Of a DNA stretch of 34,125 nt, positions 23,507-32,069 are shown in pieces. Each line of letters opens with the position of its first letter. Position 1 is the first letter of the stretch. The notes beneath the pieces are model-generated. The model was not told the origin of the DNA, ran no database searches, and saw nothing but the letters and a program-made list of their open reading frames with translations. The translations under genes were made by a program, and so were the position numbers. This DNA is from Treponema sp. (GTDB lineage: Bacteria > Spirochaetota > Spirochaetia > Treponematales > Treponemataceae): NCBI GenBank assembly GCA_017449265.1, contig JAFSJW010000109.1:1-34125 (forward strand), given 5' to 3'.

Positions 23507-23515
23507 GAGTTGAAT

Positions 23516-23788
23516 GTGAAAGAACAAAACGTTCAGACAAAGGGTACAAAGCGTTCTTTTATAGGTATAGTCACAAGTGATAAGATGGACAAAACTATTG
23601 TTGTGTCCATCGATTCCAAAAGAATGGATACTCTTTATAAGAAATACGTAACACGTACTAAAAAATGTAAGGCTCATGATGAAAATAATGATGCTCATGT
23701 TGGTGATACTGTTCGTATTATTGAATGTAGTCCAATCAGCAAAGATAAATGCTGGAGACTGGCTGAGATTATTGAGCGGGCAAAATAG
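23516..23788 (+). CDS. rpsQ: 30S ribosomal protein S17
   Basis: 90 residues if started at GTG 23516, which is 6 nt after AGGAG (23505-23509); the TTG at 23510 would overlap that site. [17 protein letters not shown] and the later [18 protein letters not shown] are the S17 OB-fold signatures. It binds 16S rRNA early in assembly. Confidence 0.95.
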   Translation: MKEQNVQTKGTKRSFIGIVTSDKMDKTIVVSIDSKRMDTLYKKYVTRTKKCKAHDENNDAHVGDTVRIIECSPISKDKCWRLAEIIERAK

Positions 23789-23803
23789 TACAAGGGGTTA
23801 ATT

Positions 23804-24172
23804 ATGCTTCAAATGCAATCAAAATTGGTTGTTGCCGATAACTCTGGAGCAAAGCTTGTTCAGGTAATTAAAGTACTCGGCGGTTCTCACCGCCGATATG
23901 CTGGAATCGGTGACATTGTAGTGGTAGCGGTAAAGGAAGCAATTCCGACTTCTACAATCAAAGAAGGGGCTGTAGAGAAAGCTGTTGTAGTCAGAGTTTC
24001 AAAAGAGTATCGCAGACCTGATGGAACATATATTCGTTTTGATGATAATGCTTGCGTTATTGTTGACAATGATAAGAATCCTAAAGGAAAGCGTATTTTT
24101 GGACCTGTAGCACGTGAGCTTCGTGATATGGACTATATGAAAATAGTTTCACTTGCTCCTGAGGTTTTGTAA
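23804..24172 (+). CDS. rplN: 50S ribosomal protein L14
   Basis: 122 residues, normal length. [17 protein letters not shown] and [13 protein letters not shown] are conserved. L14 lies at the subunit interface, forms bridges to 16S rRNA and is the docking site of the silencing factor RsfS. It opens the spc part of the operon. Confidence 0.98.
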   Translation: MLQMQSKLVVADNSGAKLVQVIKVLGGSHRRYAGIGDIVVVAVKEAIPTSTIKEGAVEKAVVVRVSKEYRRPDGTYIRFDDNACVIVDNDKNPKGKRIFGPVARELRDMDYMKIVSLAPEVL

Positions 24173-24185
24173 GGGGTTATGAATA

Positions 24186-24500
24186 ATGATTAAAAAATTC
24201 AAGATTCATAAAGATGATACAGTACAGGTAATTGCTGGAAAAGATAAAGGAAAGCGTGGAACTGTCCTTGGTCTTGTTTCAAAGAAAGATGCAGTTATCG
24301 TATCTGGAATCAACATTGTTAAAAAAGCAATGAGAAAGAGATCTCAGCAGGATCAGGGTGGTATTGTTGAGATTGAAGCTCCTTTGCATATTTCAAATGT
24401 AGCTATCGTATGTAAAAAATGCGGTGTTACAAAAATCGGTTATAAAATTGACGGTGATAAAAAACTTCGTGTTTGCCGTAAGTGTGGAGAAGCACTGTAA
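24186..24500 (+). CDS. rplX: 50S ribosomal protein L24
   Basis: 104 residues with an N-terminal KOW motif ([18 protein letters not shown]) and [15 protein letters not shown]. Four cysteines at the end (CKKCG, CRKCG) give a zinc-ribbon-like tail, seen in many bacterial L24 proteins but absent in E. coli. L24 starts 50S assembly. Its TAA overlaps the rplE ATG. Confidence 0.97.
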   Translation: MIKKFKIHKDDTVQVIAGKDKGKRGTVLGLVSKKDAVIVSGINIVKKAMRKRSQQDQGGIVEIEAPLHISNVAIVCKKCGVTKIGYKIDGDKKLRVCRKCGEAL

Positions 24501-25051
24501 TGGATAAATATGTACCTCGGCTTAAGAAAGTCTATAAAGATACAATCGCTCCTGAGCTTTTCAAGGAACTTGGTTATTCTTCTGTAATGCAAATTCCTGC
24601 GATTAAGAAAGTGGTTGTAAGCATGGGTGTCGGTGAAGCCCTTGGGAACAAGAAACTCCTTGATGCCGCAGTTACTGATCTTACTCAGATTACTGGTCAG
24701 CATGCTGTAAAAACAAAGGCAAGGAAAAGTATTGCGAACTTCAAGCTCCGTGAAGGAAATGAAGTTGGGGCTATGGTTACTCTTCGTGGCGATATGATGT
24801 ATGAGTTCTTGGATCGTCTTATTAATGTTGCTTTGCCTCGTGTAAAAGATTTCCGCGGAATTAAGGCAACAGGTTTTGACGGACATGGAAATTTTTCTTT
24901 GGGTATTACAGAGCAGATTATTTTCCCGGAAATAGATTTTGATAAAATTACTAAGATTTCTGGTATGAATATTTCTATTGTAACTAGTGCAAAGACAGAT
25001 TCTGAAGCTAAGGCATTGCTTACAAAATTCAATATGCCTTTTAGAAAGTAA
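24500..25051 (+). CDS. rplE: 50S ribosomal protein L5
   Basis: 183 residues from ATG 24500, overlapping the rplX stop (TAATG). [22 protein letters not shown], split here by normal variation, and RDFRGIK-type motif [14 protein letters not shown] identify L5, which binds 5S rRNA and contacts the P-site tRNA. An in-frame ATG at 24482 inside rplX is rejected. Confidence 0.97.
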   Translation: MDKYVPRLKKVYKDTIAPELFKELGYSSVMQIPAIKKVVVSMGVGEALGNKKLLDAAVTDLTQITGQHAVKTKARKSIANFKLREGNEVGAMVTLRGDMMYEFLDRLINVALPRVKDFRGIKATGFDGHGNFSLGITEQIIFPEIDFDKITKISGMNISIVTSAKTDSEAKALLTKFNMPFRK

Positions 25052-25060
25052 GAGGGAATC

Positions 25061-25246
25061 ATGGCTAAGAAATCTATGGTTATCAAGGCGAACAGAACGC
25101 CTAAATTTAAAACAAGACAGTACAATCGTTGCAAAATTTGCGGTCGCCCTCGTGGTTATCTCCGCAAATTTAAGATTTGTCGTATTTGTTTTCGTAAGTT
25201 GGCTGGTGAAGGTTTGTTACCAGGCGTAACAAAGTCGAGCTGGTAG
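25061..25246 (+). CDS. rpsN: 30S ribosomal protein S14, zinc-binding type
   Basis: 61 residues, the short (type Z) form. The zinc site is CKIC (24-27 region) and CRIC 15 residues later, with [14 protein letters not shown] between them. S14 sits in the 30S head. Together with the C-containing L36 and L24 here, this strain invests zinc in several ribosomal proteins; a zinc-free duplicate, if any, would be elsewhere. Confidence 0.97.
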   Translation: MAKKSMVIKANRTPKFKTRQYNRCKICGRPRGYLRKFKICRICFRKLAGEGLLPGVTKSSW

Positions 25247-25262
25247 GTGTAGGAGAAGAAAA

Positions 25263-25661
25263 ATGAGTGCATCAGATCCAATTGCAGATATGCTTACAAA
25301 AATCCGTAATGCTGTTTTGGTCCGACACGAGAAAATTGATGTTCCTACATCAAAACTCAAGTTGGAAATTGTAAAAATCCTTAAAACAGAAGGATATATC
25401 AAAAATTTCAAGAAAGTTCAGGAAGACAACAAGAATGTTATTCGCATTTTCTTGAAGTATGATGATAACAACAATTCTGTTATACATGGTGTTGAGAAAA
25501 TTTCAAAACCAGGTCGTCGTGTTTATTCAGGCTATAAAGAGCTGCCAAGAGTTTTCAATGGCTATGGAACATTGATTGTTTCTACTTCTTTGGGTGTAAC
25601 AACTGGAAAGAAAGCTAGCGAGAAAATGGTAGGCGGTGAGCTGATTTGTAAGGTTTGGTAA
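25263..25661 (+). CDS. rpsH: 30S ribosomal protein S8
   Basis: 132 residues. It starts [17 protein letters not shown] and ends with [26 protein letters not shown], the S8 rRNA-binding end. In E. coli S8 represses the spc operon by binding the rplE region mRNA; the same could apply here, but no matching site was verified. Confidence 0.98.
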   Translation: MSASDPIADMLTKIRNAVLVRHEKIDVPTSKLKLEIVKILKTEGYIKNFKKVQEDNKNVIRIFLKYDDNNNSVIHGVEKISKPGRRVYSGYKELPRVFNGYGTLIVSTSLGVTTGKKASEKMVGGELICKVW

Positions 25662-25673
25662 TAGGGGGAAAGA

Positions 25674-26216
25674 ATGTCAAAGATTGGAAAACTTCCTGTT
25701 GCTATTCCGGCAGGGGTAACTTTAACAGTAAAAGACAATGTTGTAGCTGTAAAAGGACCTAAAGGTGAGCTTTCACAGACTGTAAACACTAACTTGGTTA
25801 CTATTGATGTTAAAGATGGTCAGTTGACTTTGAAACCAGTTTCTGATTCAAAAGAAGCTGGTGCGGCTCATGGTCTTTACCGCAATTTGATATTTAATAT
25901 GGTAACTGGTGTAACTACTGGCTTCTCAAAGACGCTTGTAATTACTGGAGTTGGTTATCGTGCAGAAGTTAAGGGAAAAGAGCTTGTTATGAATCTCGGA
26001 TTCTCATCTGACTTCATTGCTGTAATCCCAGAGGGACTTACTGTAACTGCCGATGCTCAGGGTAAAGTTACTATTAGTGGAATAAACAAGCAGTTGGTAG
26101 GTGAGTTTAGTGCTCAGCTTCGTAAATTAAGAAAACCTGAGCCTTACAAAGGTAAGGGTATTCGTTATGACACTGAAATTATCAGACGTAAAGTTGGTAA
26201 AACTGGTGTAAAATAA
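25674..26216 (+). CDS. rplF: 50S ribosomal protein L6
   Basis: 180 residues, with two related halves. MSKIGKLPVAIPAGV opens it and PEPYKGKGIRYDTEIIRRKVGK closes it, both conserved. L6 sits at the base of the L7/L12 stalk by the factor-binding site. GGGGGAA precedes the ATG. Confidence 0.98.
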   Translation: MSKIGKLPVAIPAGVTLTVKDNVVAVKGPKGELSQTVNTNLVTIDVKDGQLTLKPVSDSKEAGAAHGLYRNLIFNMVTGVTTGFSKTLVITGVGYRAEVKGKELVMNLGFSSDFIAVIPEGLTVTADAQGKVTISGINKQLVGEFSAQLRKLRKPEPYKGKGIRYDTEIIRRKVGKTGVK

Positions 26217-26227
26217 GGTGTAGTTAA

Positions 26228-26590
26228 ATGTTGAAGAAATTAAGCGATAAAACAAGAAAACGTCTGCATCGTAAAGTACATATCAGAAAATCAATTTATG
26301 GAACTGCAAATAGACCTCGTATGACTGTAACACGAAGCAATACGAATTTGTATGTTCAGGTTATTGATGATGATGAGGGTAAAACACTTGCTTCTATCTC
26401 AACTTTGGAGAAAGAATTCGCAGATTTGAAACCAAATACTGATGGTGCTGCAAAATTGGGTGAAGCTTTTGGCAAGCGTTTGCAGGATAAAAAAATTACA
26501 ACAGTTGTGTTTGACAGAAATGGTTACTTGTATCACGGCGTTGTAAAAGCCCTTGCTGATGGCACTCGCAAAGCAGGGATAATTTTCTAG
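26228..26590 (+). CDS. rplR: 50S ribosomal protein L18
   Basis: 120 residues. The 5S rRNA-binding segment begins [17 protein letters not shown] and the end is [19 protein letters not shown]. It joins L5 and 5S rRNA in the central protuberance. It is 11 bp after rplF and 8 bp before rpsE. Confidence 0.97.
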   Translation: MLKKLSDKTRKRLHRKVHIRKSIYGTANRPRMTVTRSNTNLYVQVIDDDEGKTLASISTLEKEFADLKPNTDGAAKLGEAFGKRLQDKKITTVVFDRNGYLYHGVVKALADGTRKAGIIF

Positions 26591-26598
26591 GAGAGTTT

Positions 26599-27114
26599 AT
26601 GGAAAAACAGAATAAATTCGACAAAGAAAAAGACTCAAAAGAATTCATCGAGAAGCTTGTAAGATTAAATCGTACTGCAAAGACTGTAAAAGGTGGACGT
26701 AGGATGGCTTTTTCTGCACTGACTGTTGTCGGTGATGGAAATGGTCATGTTGGTTTTGGTTTTGGAAAAGCTAATGATGTTTCTGATGCAATCAGAAAAA
26801 GTCTTGAGAAGGCAAGAAGAAATCTTGTGAGCGTTCCTGTTAAAAACGGAACTTTGCCACATGAGATGCTTGGTAAATACAAGAGTTCTTCAATTCTTCT
26901 GAAGCCTGCATGCCCAGGAACTGGAATTATCGCTGGTGGTACTGTTCGCGCAATTATGGACGCTATCGGTGCTTCTGATGTTATTTCAAAGTCTTTGGGA
27001 TCTTCAAGTCCTGTGAATGTTGTTAGGGCAACATTTAACGCACTTGCTGGAATTATGGATGCAAAAGCTGTTGCTTCAAGCAGAGGAAAGTCTTTGCAGG
27101 AAATGTGGGGTTAA
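26599..27114 (+). CDS. rpsE: 30S ribosomal protein S5
   Basis: 171 residues. VVGDGNGHVGFGFGKANDV is the double-stranded RNA-binding motif and GTGIIAGGTVRAIMDAIG the conserved core. S5 lines the mRNA channel and affects decoding accuracy. AGGAGAG precedes the ATG. Confidence 0.98.
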   Translation: MEKQNKFDKEKDSKEFIEKLVRLNRTAKTVKGGRRMAFSALTVVGDGNGHVGFGFGKANDVSDAIRKSLEKARRNLVSVPVKNGTLPHEMLGKYKSSSILLKPACPGTGIIAGGTVRAIMDAIGASDVISKSLGSSSPVNVVRATFNALAGIMDAKAVASSRGKSLQEMWG

Positions 27115-27117
27115 AAT

Positions 27118-27303
27118 ATGGCTGGACAGATTAAAATTACTCTCGTTAAGAGTGTTATTGGTCAGAAACCAGAGAAGAAAGCTACAGTAAGAAGTCTTGG
27201 TTTGAAAAAATTGAACTCTTCTGTAGTAAAAGAAGCTAATCCTGCACTTCTTGGAATGGTTGCATCTGTATCACATTTGGTAAAAGTTGAGGAGTCAAAA
27301 TAA
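27118..27303 (+). CDS. rpmD: 50S ribosomal protein L30
   Basis: 61 residues. [33 protein letters not shown], seen across residues 4-36, is the L30 fold. L30 is absent from some bacteria but present here. Its TAA overlaps the rplO ATG by one base. Confidence 0.96.
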   Translation: MAGQIKITLVKSVIGQKPEKKATVRSLGLKKLNSSVVKEANPALLGMVASVSHLVKVEESK

Positions 27304-27752
27304 TGGCAGATTTTATTTTGAGCGCACCAGAAGGTGCAAATAAGAAAAAGCGCATTGTTGGACGTGGTTCCTCTTCTGGAAGTGGTACTACAGCTGGAAA
27401 GGGAAACAAAGGACAGCAGTCGCGTTCTGGTGGAAAAACATACATCGGTTTTGAAGGTGGTCAGATGCCACTTTACAGGCGAATTGCACACAGAGGTTTC
27501 TCAAATTATCCTTTTAAGAAAGAGTTTGTTATTGTTAACATTGATATTCTTGAGGAGAAATTCTCTTCAGGAGAGTCTGTGACAAAAGAGACGCTTTTGG
27601 AAAAAGGTGTTATAAAGTCAGCAGATTGTTCTATAAAAGTACTTGGCAACGGTGAGTTGACGAAGAAATTGACGGTTGATGTTGACAAGGTTTCCGCTTC
27701 TGCCAAAGATAAAATCGAAAAGGCAGGTGGCTCTGTAAAAGTTGCAGAGTAA
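27303..27752 (+). CDS. rplO: 50S ribosomal protein L15
   Basis: 149 residues. The Gly/Lys/Arg-rich N-terminal arm (RIVGRGSSSGSGTTAGKGNKG) and the tail KLTVDVDKVSASAKDKIEKAGG are typical. L15 is a late assembly protein of the 50S core. It is followed by secY after 29 bp. Confidence 0.97.
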   Translation: MADFILSAPEGANKKKRIVGRGSSSGSGTTAGKGNKGQQSRSGGKTYIGFEGGQMPLYRRIAHRGFSNYPFKKEFVIVNIDILEEKFSSGESVTKETLLEKGVIKSADCSIKVLGNGELTKKLTVDVDKVSASAKDKIEKAGGSVKVAE

Positions 27753-27781
27753 ATTAATTGTAGTGGAAACTGGAGAAACAC

Positions 27782-29131
27782 ATGGCAAAAAATCCTATAG
27801 CAAACATTTTTAGAATTAAAGAGCTTAGAAGTAAAATACTTTTTACTTTTTTAATTCTTGTTGTATTTCGACTTGGATGCGTAATTACAATTCCAGGTAT
27901 CGACGCAAGTGTGCTTACGAAGTATTTTGATGATCTTGTTTCATCAAACAAAAATGCTTTTGCAAGTTATATGGACTTCTTTGCTGGTGGTGCATTCTCA
28001 AACTTTTCTGTGTTTATGCTTGGTGTTATGCCATATGTATCAACACAGATTATCTTGCAGCTTGCGCTGATTATTTTCCCTTCTCTAAAGAGGATAGCTC
28101 AGGAGGACGGTGGTCAGCGTAAGATTGCTACTTGGACAAGAGTAGGAACTGTATTCGTTTGTTTGATTCAGTCGCTTGCTGTTACTGTATATGCAGATGG
28201 TATTAACAGAATTGCGGAATATTCAAATTTGATTACAATGGGACCGATTTCTTTTAAGTTACTTGCGATGTTAACTGTAACCACTGGGGCTATGATTACT
28301 GTCTGGCTCGGTGACCAGATTACTTCGCACGGTATTGGAAATGGAATCTCAATGTTGATTTTTGCTGGTATTGTCGCAAGATTGCCAAATGCAATTATGG
28401 AATTGGGCAGCAAGGTTTCCAGTGGCGAGATAAATGCTGTCTTTGTTATTATAGTTTTCATTATGTTTATGGCTATAATTGCATTGGTAGTGTTTGAGCA
28501 GCAGGGTGAAAGAAGAATTCCGGTTCACTATGCAAAGCGTGTAGTCGGAAGAAAAATGTTTGGTGGGCAAAATACCTATATTCCGTTCAAGATTAATCCT
28601 TCTGGGGTTATTCCTGTTATTTTTGCCTCTTCATTTTTGACTTTCCCATTGCAGATAATCTCAAGTTTTGGTAGCAATCAGAGTTCTGCTCGTTGGGTTA
28701 CGCGGTTGTCAATGATTTTGACACCAACAGGTATCGTTTATAATGTTCTGTTGGTTCTGCTCATAATTTTCTTTGCATATTTTTATACGCAGGTTACATT
28801 GAATCCTGTTGAAATTGCGAAGAATATAAGAGAGAATGGTGGTTCTATTCCTGGAATCAGAACTGACAAAACAGAAGAATATATGCAGAAGATATTGAAC
28901 CGTTTGGTTTTGCCTGGTTCTTTGTATTTGGCATTGATAGCTGTTTTGCCGACAATAATTCAGATATTGTTCAGCTTCCCTCAATCAATAGCAATGTTGA
29001 TGGGAGGAACTTCTTTGTTGATTCTTGTCGGCGTTGATTTGGACACGATGAGCCAGATAGAAGCGTTGTTGAAAATGCATCATGCAGACGGTCTTGTGAA
29101 AAAAGGCAAGTTGCGTTCGCGAAATTTGTAG
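27782..29131 (+). CDS. secY: Protein translocase subunit SecY
   Basis: A 449-residue polytopic inner-membrane channel, the core of SecYEG, through which the signal-peptide proteins in this window would pass. Ten hydrophobic helices can be traced. The plug-region sequence MDFFAGGAFSNFSVFMLGVMP and the cytoplasmic loop RENGGSIPGIRTDKTEEYM are conserved. Its place between rplO and rpmJ is the usual bacterial arrangement. It is followed by a 69-bp gap. Confidence 0.98.
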   Translation: MAKNPIANIFRIKELRSKILFTFLILVVFRLGCVITIPGIDASVLTKYFDDLVSSNKNAFASYMDFFAGGAFSNFSVFMLGVMPYVSTQIILQLALIIFPSLKRIAQEDGGQRKIATWTRVGTVFVCLIQSLAVTVYADGINRIAEYSNLITMGPISFKLLAMLTVTTGAMITVWLGDQITSHGIGNGISMLIFAGIVARLPNAIMELGSKVSSGEINAVFVIIVFIMFMAIIALVVFEQQGERRIPVHYAKRVVGRKMFGGQNTYIPFKINPSGVIPVIFASSFLTFPLQIISSFGSNQSSARWVTRLSMILTPTGIVYNVLLVLLIIFFAYFYTQVTLNPVEIAKNIRENGGSIPGIRTDKTEEYMQKILNRLVLPGSLYLALIAVLPTIIQILFSFPQSIAMLMGGTSLLILVGVDLDTMSQIEALLKMHHADGLVKKGKLRSRNL

Positions 29132-29145
29132 AATTTATGGACTAG

Positions 29146-29196
29146 AATAAAAAAGGATAATGTCTTAGAATAATAAGGCTTTACCTTTTTTGGAGG
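29146..29196 (+). promoter_or_regulatory. Possible mRNA stem before rpmJ
   Basis: AAAAAAGG (near 29146-29153) can pair with CCTTTTTT (near 29184-29191) just ahead of the rpmJ ribosome binding site GGAGG, with AAGG-CTTTA-CCTT as an alternative small hairpin. The gap of 69 bp is long for this operon. Confidence 0.3.
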
Positions 29197-29200
29197 TTTT

Positions 29201-29314
29201 ATGAAAGTAAGAACCAGTGTTAAGCCCATCTGTGATAAATGTAAGATTATTAGAAGAAATGGTGTCGTTCGCATCATTTGTACTAATCCGAAACATAAGC
29301 AGAGACAGGGTTAA
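29201..29314 (+). CDS. rpmJ: 50S ribosomal protein L36, zinc-binding type
   Basis: 37 residues. [19 protein letters not shown] is the family start; the zinc ligands are Cys11, Cys14, Cys27 and His32 ([11 protein letters not shown]). GGAGG stands 6 nt before the ATG. It is the smallest 50S protein and a late assembly factor. Confidence 0.97.
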   Translation: MKVRTSVKPICDKCKIIRRNGVVRIICTNPKHKQRQG

Positions 29315-29324
29315 GGAGTTTTAG

Positions 29325-29696
29325 ATGGCTCGAATAGCAGGAGTTGATCTTCCGAACAAACATGTAGTTATAGCGTTGACTTATATCTATGGTATCGGAA
29401 AGTCTTCAGCACAGAAAATTTGTGAGAAAGCAAAAATAAAGCCAGAGGCAATGATTAATGATTTGACTCAGGAAGAGCAGGCACAGCTTCGTGCAATTGT
29501 TGATTCTGAGTATAAAGTCGAAGGTCATTTGAGAAGTGAAATTGGTCTTAACATCAAACGACTTATGGACATAGGTTGTTATCGTGGTCTTAGACACCGA
29601 AAAGGATTGCCTGTTCGTGGTCAGAGAACACGCACGAATGCTCGTACTCGCAAAGGTAAGAAAAAGACAGTTGCTAACAAGAAGAAGGCAGTCTAA
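29325..29696 (+). CDS. rpsM: 30S ribosomal protein S13
   Basis: 123 residues. It starts [20 protein letters not shown] and contains [29 protein letters not shown] basic tail sequence, which reaches towards the P-site tRNA. It opens the alpha-operon part, 10 bp after rpmJ. Confidence 0.98.
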   Translation: MARIAGVDLPNKHVVIALTYIYGIGKSSAQKICEKAKIKPEAMINDLTQEEQAQLRAIVDSEYKVEGHLRSEIGLNIKRLMDIGCYRGLRHRKGLPVRGQRTRTNARTRKGKKKTVANKKKAV

Positions 29697-29713
29697 TACA
29701 TAGGAGTAATTTA

Positions 29714-30094
29714 ATGGCTACTGTAAAAAAGAGAAAGGAAAAAAAGAGCGTTTACGAAGGAAACGTCTATATTCAGGCAACTTTCAATAACACAATTGTT
29801 ACTGTGACTGATTTGAATGGCAATGCGCTTTCTTGGGCTTCTTCCGGTGGACTTGGCTTCAGGGGCGCAAAGAAATCTACGCCGTTTGCCGCTCAGTCTG
29901 TAACAGAAACTGCTGTGCAGAAGGCTTTGAGCTATGGTCTGCGCGAAGTTCATGTTTTTGTGAAAGGACCAGGAATGGGACGCGAGAATGCTGTTCGTTC
30001 TTTGGGTGCGTTGGGATTAAAAGTAAAATCAATTTCTGATGTTACTCCTATTCCGCACAACGGTTGTCGTCCAAGAAAAACTCGTCGTATGTAA
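29714..30094 (+). CDS. rpsK: 30S ribosomal protein S11
   Basis: 126 residues. [20 protein letters not shown] and the end [16 protein letters not shown] are conserved. S11 is in the 30S platform by the mRNA exit. In many bacteria rpsD follows; here the next gene is rpoA after a 121-bp gap. Confidence 0.98.
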   Translation: MATVKKRKEKKSVYEGNVYIQATFNNTIVTVTDLNGNALSWASSGGLGFRGAKKSTPFAAQSVTETAVQKALSYGLREVHVFVKGPGMGRENAVRSLGALGLKVKSISDVTPIPHNGCRPRKTRRM

Positions 30095-30100
30095 TTTCGT

Positions 30101-30120
30101 TTGGGGATTGTTTTCCCCAA
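30101..30120 (+). promoter_or_regulatory. 7-bp hairpin in the rpsK-rpoA gap
   Basis: TTGGGGA (30101-30107) / TCCCCAA (30114-30120), 6 nt loop, 7 nt after the rpsK stop. No T run follows. It may attenuate or mark the 3' end of rpsK mRNA. The rest of the gap (30121-30215) shows no clear promoter. Confidence 0.4.
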
Positions 30121-30215
30121 CAGACTGCTGAAAACTAGATATAAAGCAAGTCAAAAGGTGTTTAACATCTGTTTATATTGCAGTTTATTAACAAGTACCG
30201 GTATAAGGAGTTCAG

Positions 30216-31277
30216 ATGGCTCGTAAAAATCTGCTTAAAGGGTTCAAAAAGCCAAAGAGTATACAGTTCGAACATCTTGAAACGAATCCAAATTATGGAA
30301 AATTTACTGCATATCCTTTTGAGACAGGGTTTGGTACGACTGTAGGAAATACACTTCGTCGTGTCCTTCTGTCGTCAATTCAGGGGTATGCAATTTCTTC
30401 TGTAAGAATAACTGTCTTCGATGAAGAAGATGTTTCACATGTTGTTTCAAGTGAATTCGAGACTATTCCCAATGTGTCCGAAGATACATTGGAAATTTTG
30501 AATAGCTTAAAGCAGCTTCGTTTAAGATTGCCTGATGAGAGGGAGCAGGATACATTGTTGTTCTCTTTCAAAGGACCTGGGACTGTAAAGAGTGACGATT
30601 TCCAAAGGGATGGTCAGCTGGAGATTCTTTCTAAAGGCGAGACTATATTTTCAATGATGGATGGAGCCCGTCTTGATATTGAAATTCAGATTGATTTGGG
30701 AAGAGGGTATGTTCCGGCAGAGTTAAATGCAAACTATATTGAAATTGTTGGCACAATTCCAATTGATGCTTGTTTTACGCCTGTAAAAAAAGTAAAGTAT
30801 GCAATTGAGCCATGTCGAGTTGGTCAGAGAAACGACTATGATAAGTTGATTCTTGAGATTTGGACTGATGGTACAGTATCTCCGGAAGATGCTCTTGCAG
30901 AAGCTGCAAAAATTGCAAAAGATCATTTTTCTATTTTTGTTAATTTTAGTGAGAATGATGTTTTGGGTAACGATGACTTTGACGAAGGCGATGATAAAGT
31001 TCGTCAGTTGTTGAGTACTCCTGTGGAGGAATTGGAGCTGTCGGTAAGATCAGCTAATTGTCTGCACAAGGAAAACATCAGAACTATTGGTGAATTGACA
31101 AAGAAAACCGAAGATGATATTGCTAAAACACGTAATTTCGGTAAAAAGAGTTTGACTGAAATAAAAGAAAAGTTGGCTGAGTGGGGATTGCACTTGGGAA
31201 TGACTTCTTCTGATTACAGTCATCTTAAAACTAATTTAAATAAACCGGAACAGAAGGAAGAGTCAAATGAATCATAG
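30216..31277 (+). CDS. rpoA: RNA polymerase alpha subunit
   Basis: 353 residues. The N-terminal domain (about 20-240) has the assembly motif [18 protein letters not shown]. The C-terminal domain (about 270-335) has [19 protein letters not shown] and [13 protein letters not shown], used to bind UP elements and activators. An acidic linker and a Glu/Asn-rich tail follow. TAAGGAG precedes the ATG. Its end overlaps rplQ by 11 bp. Confidence 0.98.
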   Translation: MARKNLLKGFKKPKSIQFEHLETNPNYGKFTAYPFETGFGTTVGNTLRRVLLSSIQGYAISSVRITVFDEEDVSHVVSSEFETIPNVSEDTLEILNSLKQLRLRLPDEREQDTLLFSFKGPGTVKSDDFQRDGQLEILSKGETIFSMMDGARLDIEIQIDLGRGYVPAELNANYIEIVGTIPIDACFTPVKKVKYAIEPCRVGQRNDYDKLILEIWTDGTVSPEDALAEAAKIAKDHFSIFVNFSENDVLGNDDFDEGDDKVRQLLSTPVEELELSVRSANCLHKENIRTIGELTKKTEDDIAKTRNFGKKSLTEIKEKLAEWGLHLGMTSSDYSHLKTNLNKPEQKEESNES

Positions 31278-31692
31278 AAATGGTTTTAATCCGCTTTCAC
31301 GAACAACAGCTCACCGCCGTGCTATGTCACGGAATATGGTGACTTCTCTTTTCCGTTTTGAACGAATCACAACGACAAGTTCAAAGGCTAAAGAGATTCG
31401 TAAGTATGCTGAGAAAATGATTACGCGCAGTAAAGAAGATTCTGTGCATAACCGAAGAATTGTCGCAAAATTCATTCAGGACGAAAAAATTCTCAATAAG
31501 CTCTTTACTGAAATCGGACCGAGAATGAAAGAAAGAAATGGTGGTTACACCAGAATTCTGAAAATTGGTTTCCGTCAGGGAGATGCTGCTGATGTTGTAA
31601 TTCTTGAGTTGGTCGATTATAAATTGCCGACTGGAGAAGAAGCAGAAGAAACTGAGAAAAAATCAAAAAAAGCAAAAGCAGCTGCTGAATAA
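31267..31692 (+). CDS. rplQ: 50S ribosomal protein L17
   Basis: 141 residues. [20 protein letters not shown] is the L17 start and [21 protein letters not shown] the conserved middle. The last 20 residues are a Glu/Lys/Ala-rich tail. It starts within the end of rpoA, so translation is coupled. Confidence 0.97.
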   Translation: MNHRNGFNPLSRTTAHRRAMSRNMVTSLFRFERITTTSSKAKEIRKYAEKMITRSKEDSVHNRRIVAKFIQDEKILNKLFTEIGPRMKERNGGYTRILKIGFRQGDAADVVILELVDYKLPTGEEAEETEKKSKKAKAAAE

Positions 31693-31702
31693 GGAGAGTT
31701 AA

Positions 31703-31924
31703 ATGTCTAAAGCACATCGTGGAGCTGGAATCAGAGCTGAAGTACAGCATGGATGTGGAACTTGTCCAAAATGCGGTAAAGAAAACATCAAAGTTCTTTA
31801 TGAAAAAGAGATTGATGGAAAAACTGTAAAAATCTGTAAGTATTGCAACGCCGCAATGAAAAATGTTGCAAAAAAAGAAGCAAGGGCTTCAAAGGCTTCT
31901 GCAGGTGAAGCCAGCGCAGAATAA
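31703..31924 (+). CDS. Small zinc-ribbon protein at the operon end, unknown function
   Basis: 73 residues with two CxxC knuckles, Cys21/Cys24 (CPKCGKENIK) and Cys45/Cys48 (CKYCNAAMK), plus Cys18, giving a likely zinc ribbon. The N-terminus SKAHRGAGIR is basic and the last 20 residues are Lys/Ala/Glu-rich, both like ribosomal proteins. AAGGAGAG precedes the ATG, 10 bp after rplQ, and an intrinsic terminator follows, so it is part of the operon. I believe related small ORFs sit here in other treponemes, but I cannot name a family. A ribosome-bound or rRNA-binding role is inference from context and composition. Confidence 0.75.
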   Translation: MSKAHRGAGIRAEVQHGCGTCPKCGKENIKVLYEKEIDGKTVKICKYCNAAMKNVAKKEARASKASAGEASAE

Positions 31925-31947
31925 ATTTTCATAAAGTTTATTCGTAT

Positions 31948-31985
31948 GCCACTCCTTGAGATACAGGGGTGGCTTTATTTTTTTT
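31948..31985 (+). terminator. Rho-independent terminator of the translation operon
   Basis: GCCACTCC (31948-31955), a 10-nt loop and GGGGTGGC (31966-31973), 8 bp with one G-U pair, followed by TTTATTTTTTTTT. It is the clearest intrinsic terminator in the window. Confidence 0.9.
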
Positions 31986-31996
31986 AAGCAGATTTA

Positions 31997-32025
31997 TTGT
32001 GAATATTCTTTTTTTTCAATAGAAT
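31997..32025 (+). promoter_or_regulatory. Promoter candidate of glyA
   Basis: TTGTGA (31997-32002), a 17-bp spacer and TAGAAT (32020-32025). It gives a leader of about 38 nt with AGGGAG (32058-32063) before ATG 32070. Confidence 0.45.
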
Positions 32026-32069
32026 TATATTGACTATCAAATTTATTGCAAATTGTCAGGGAGTAAAAA

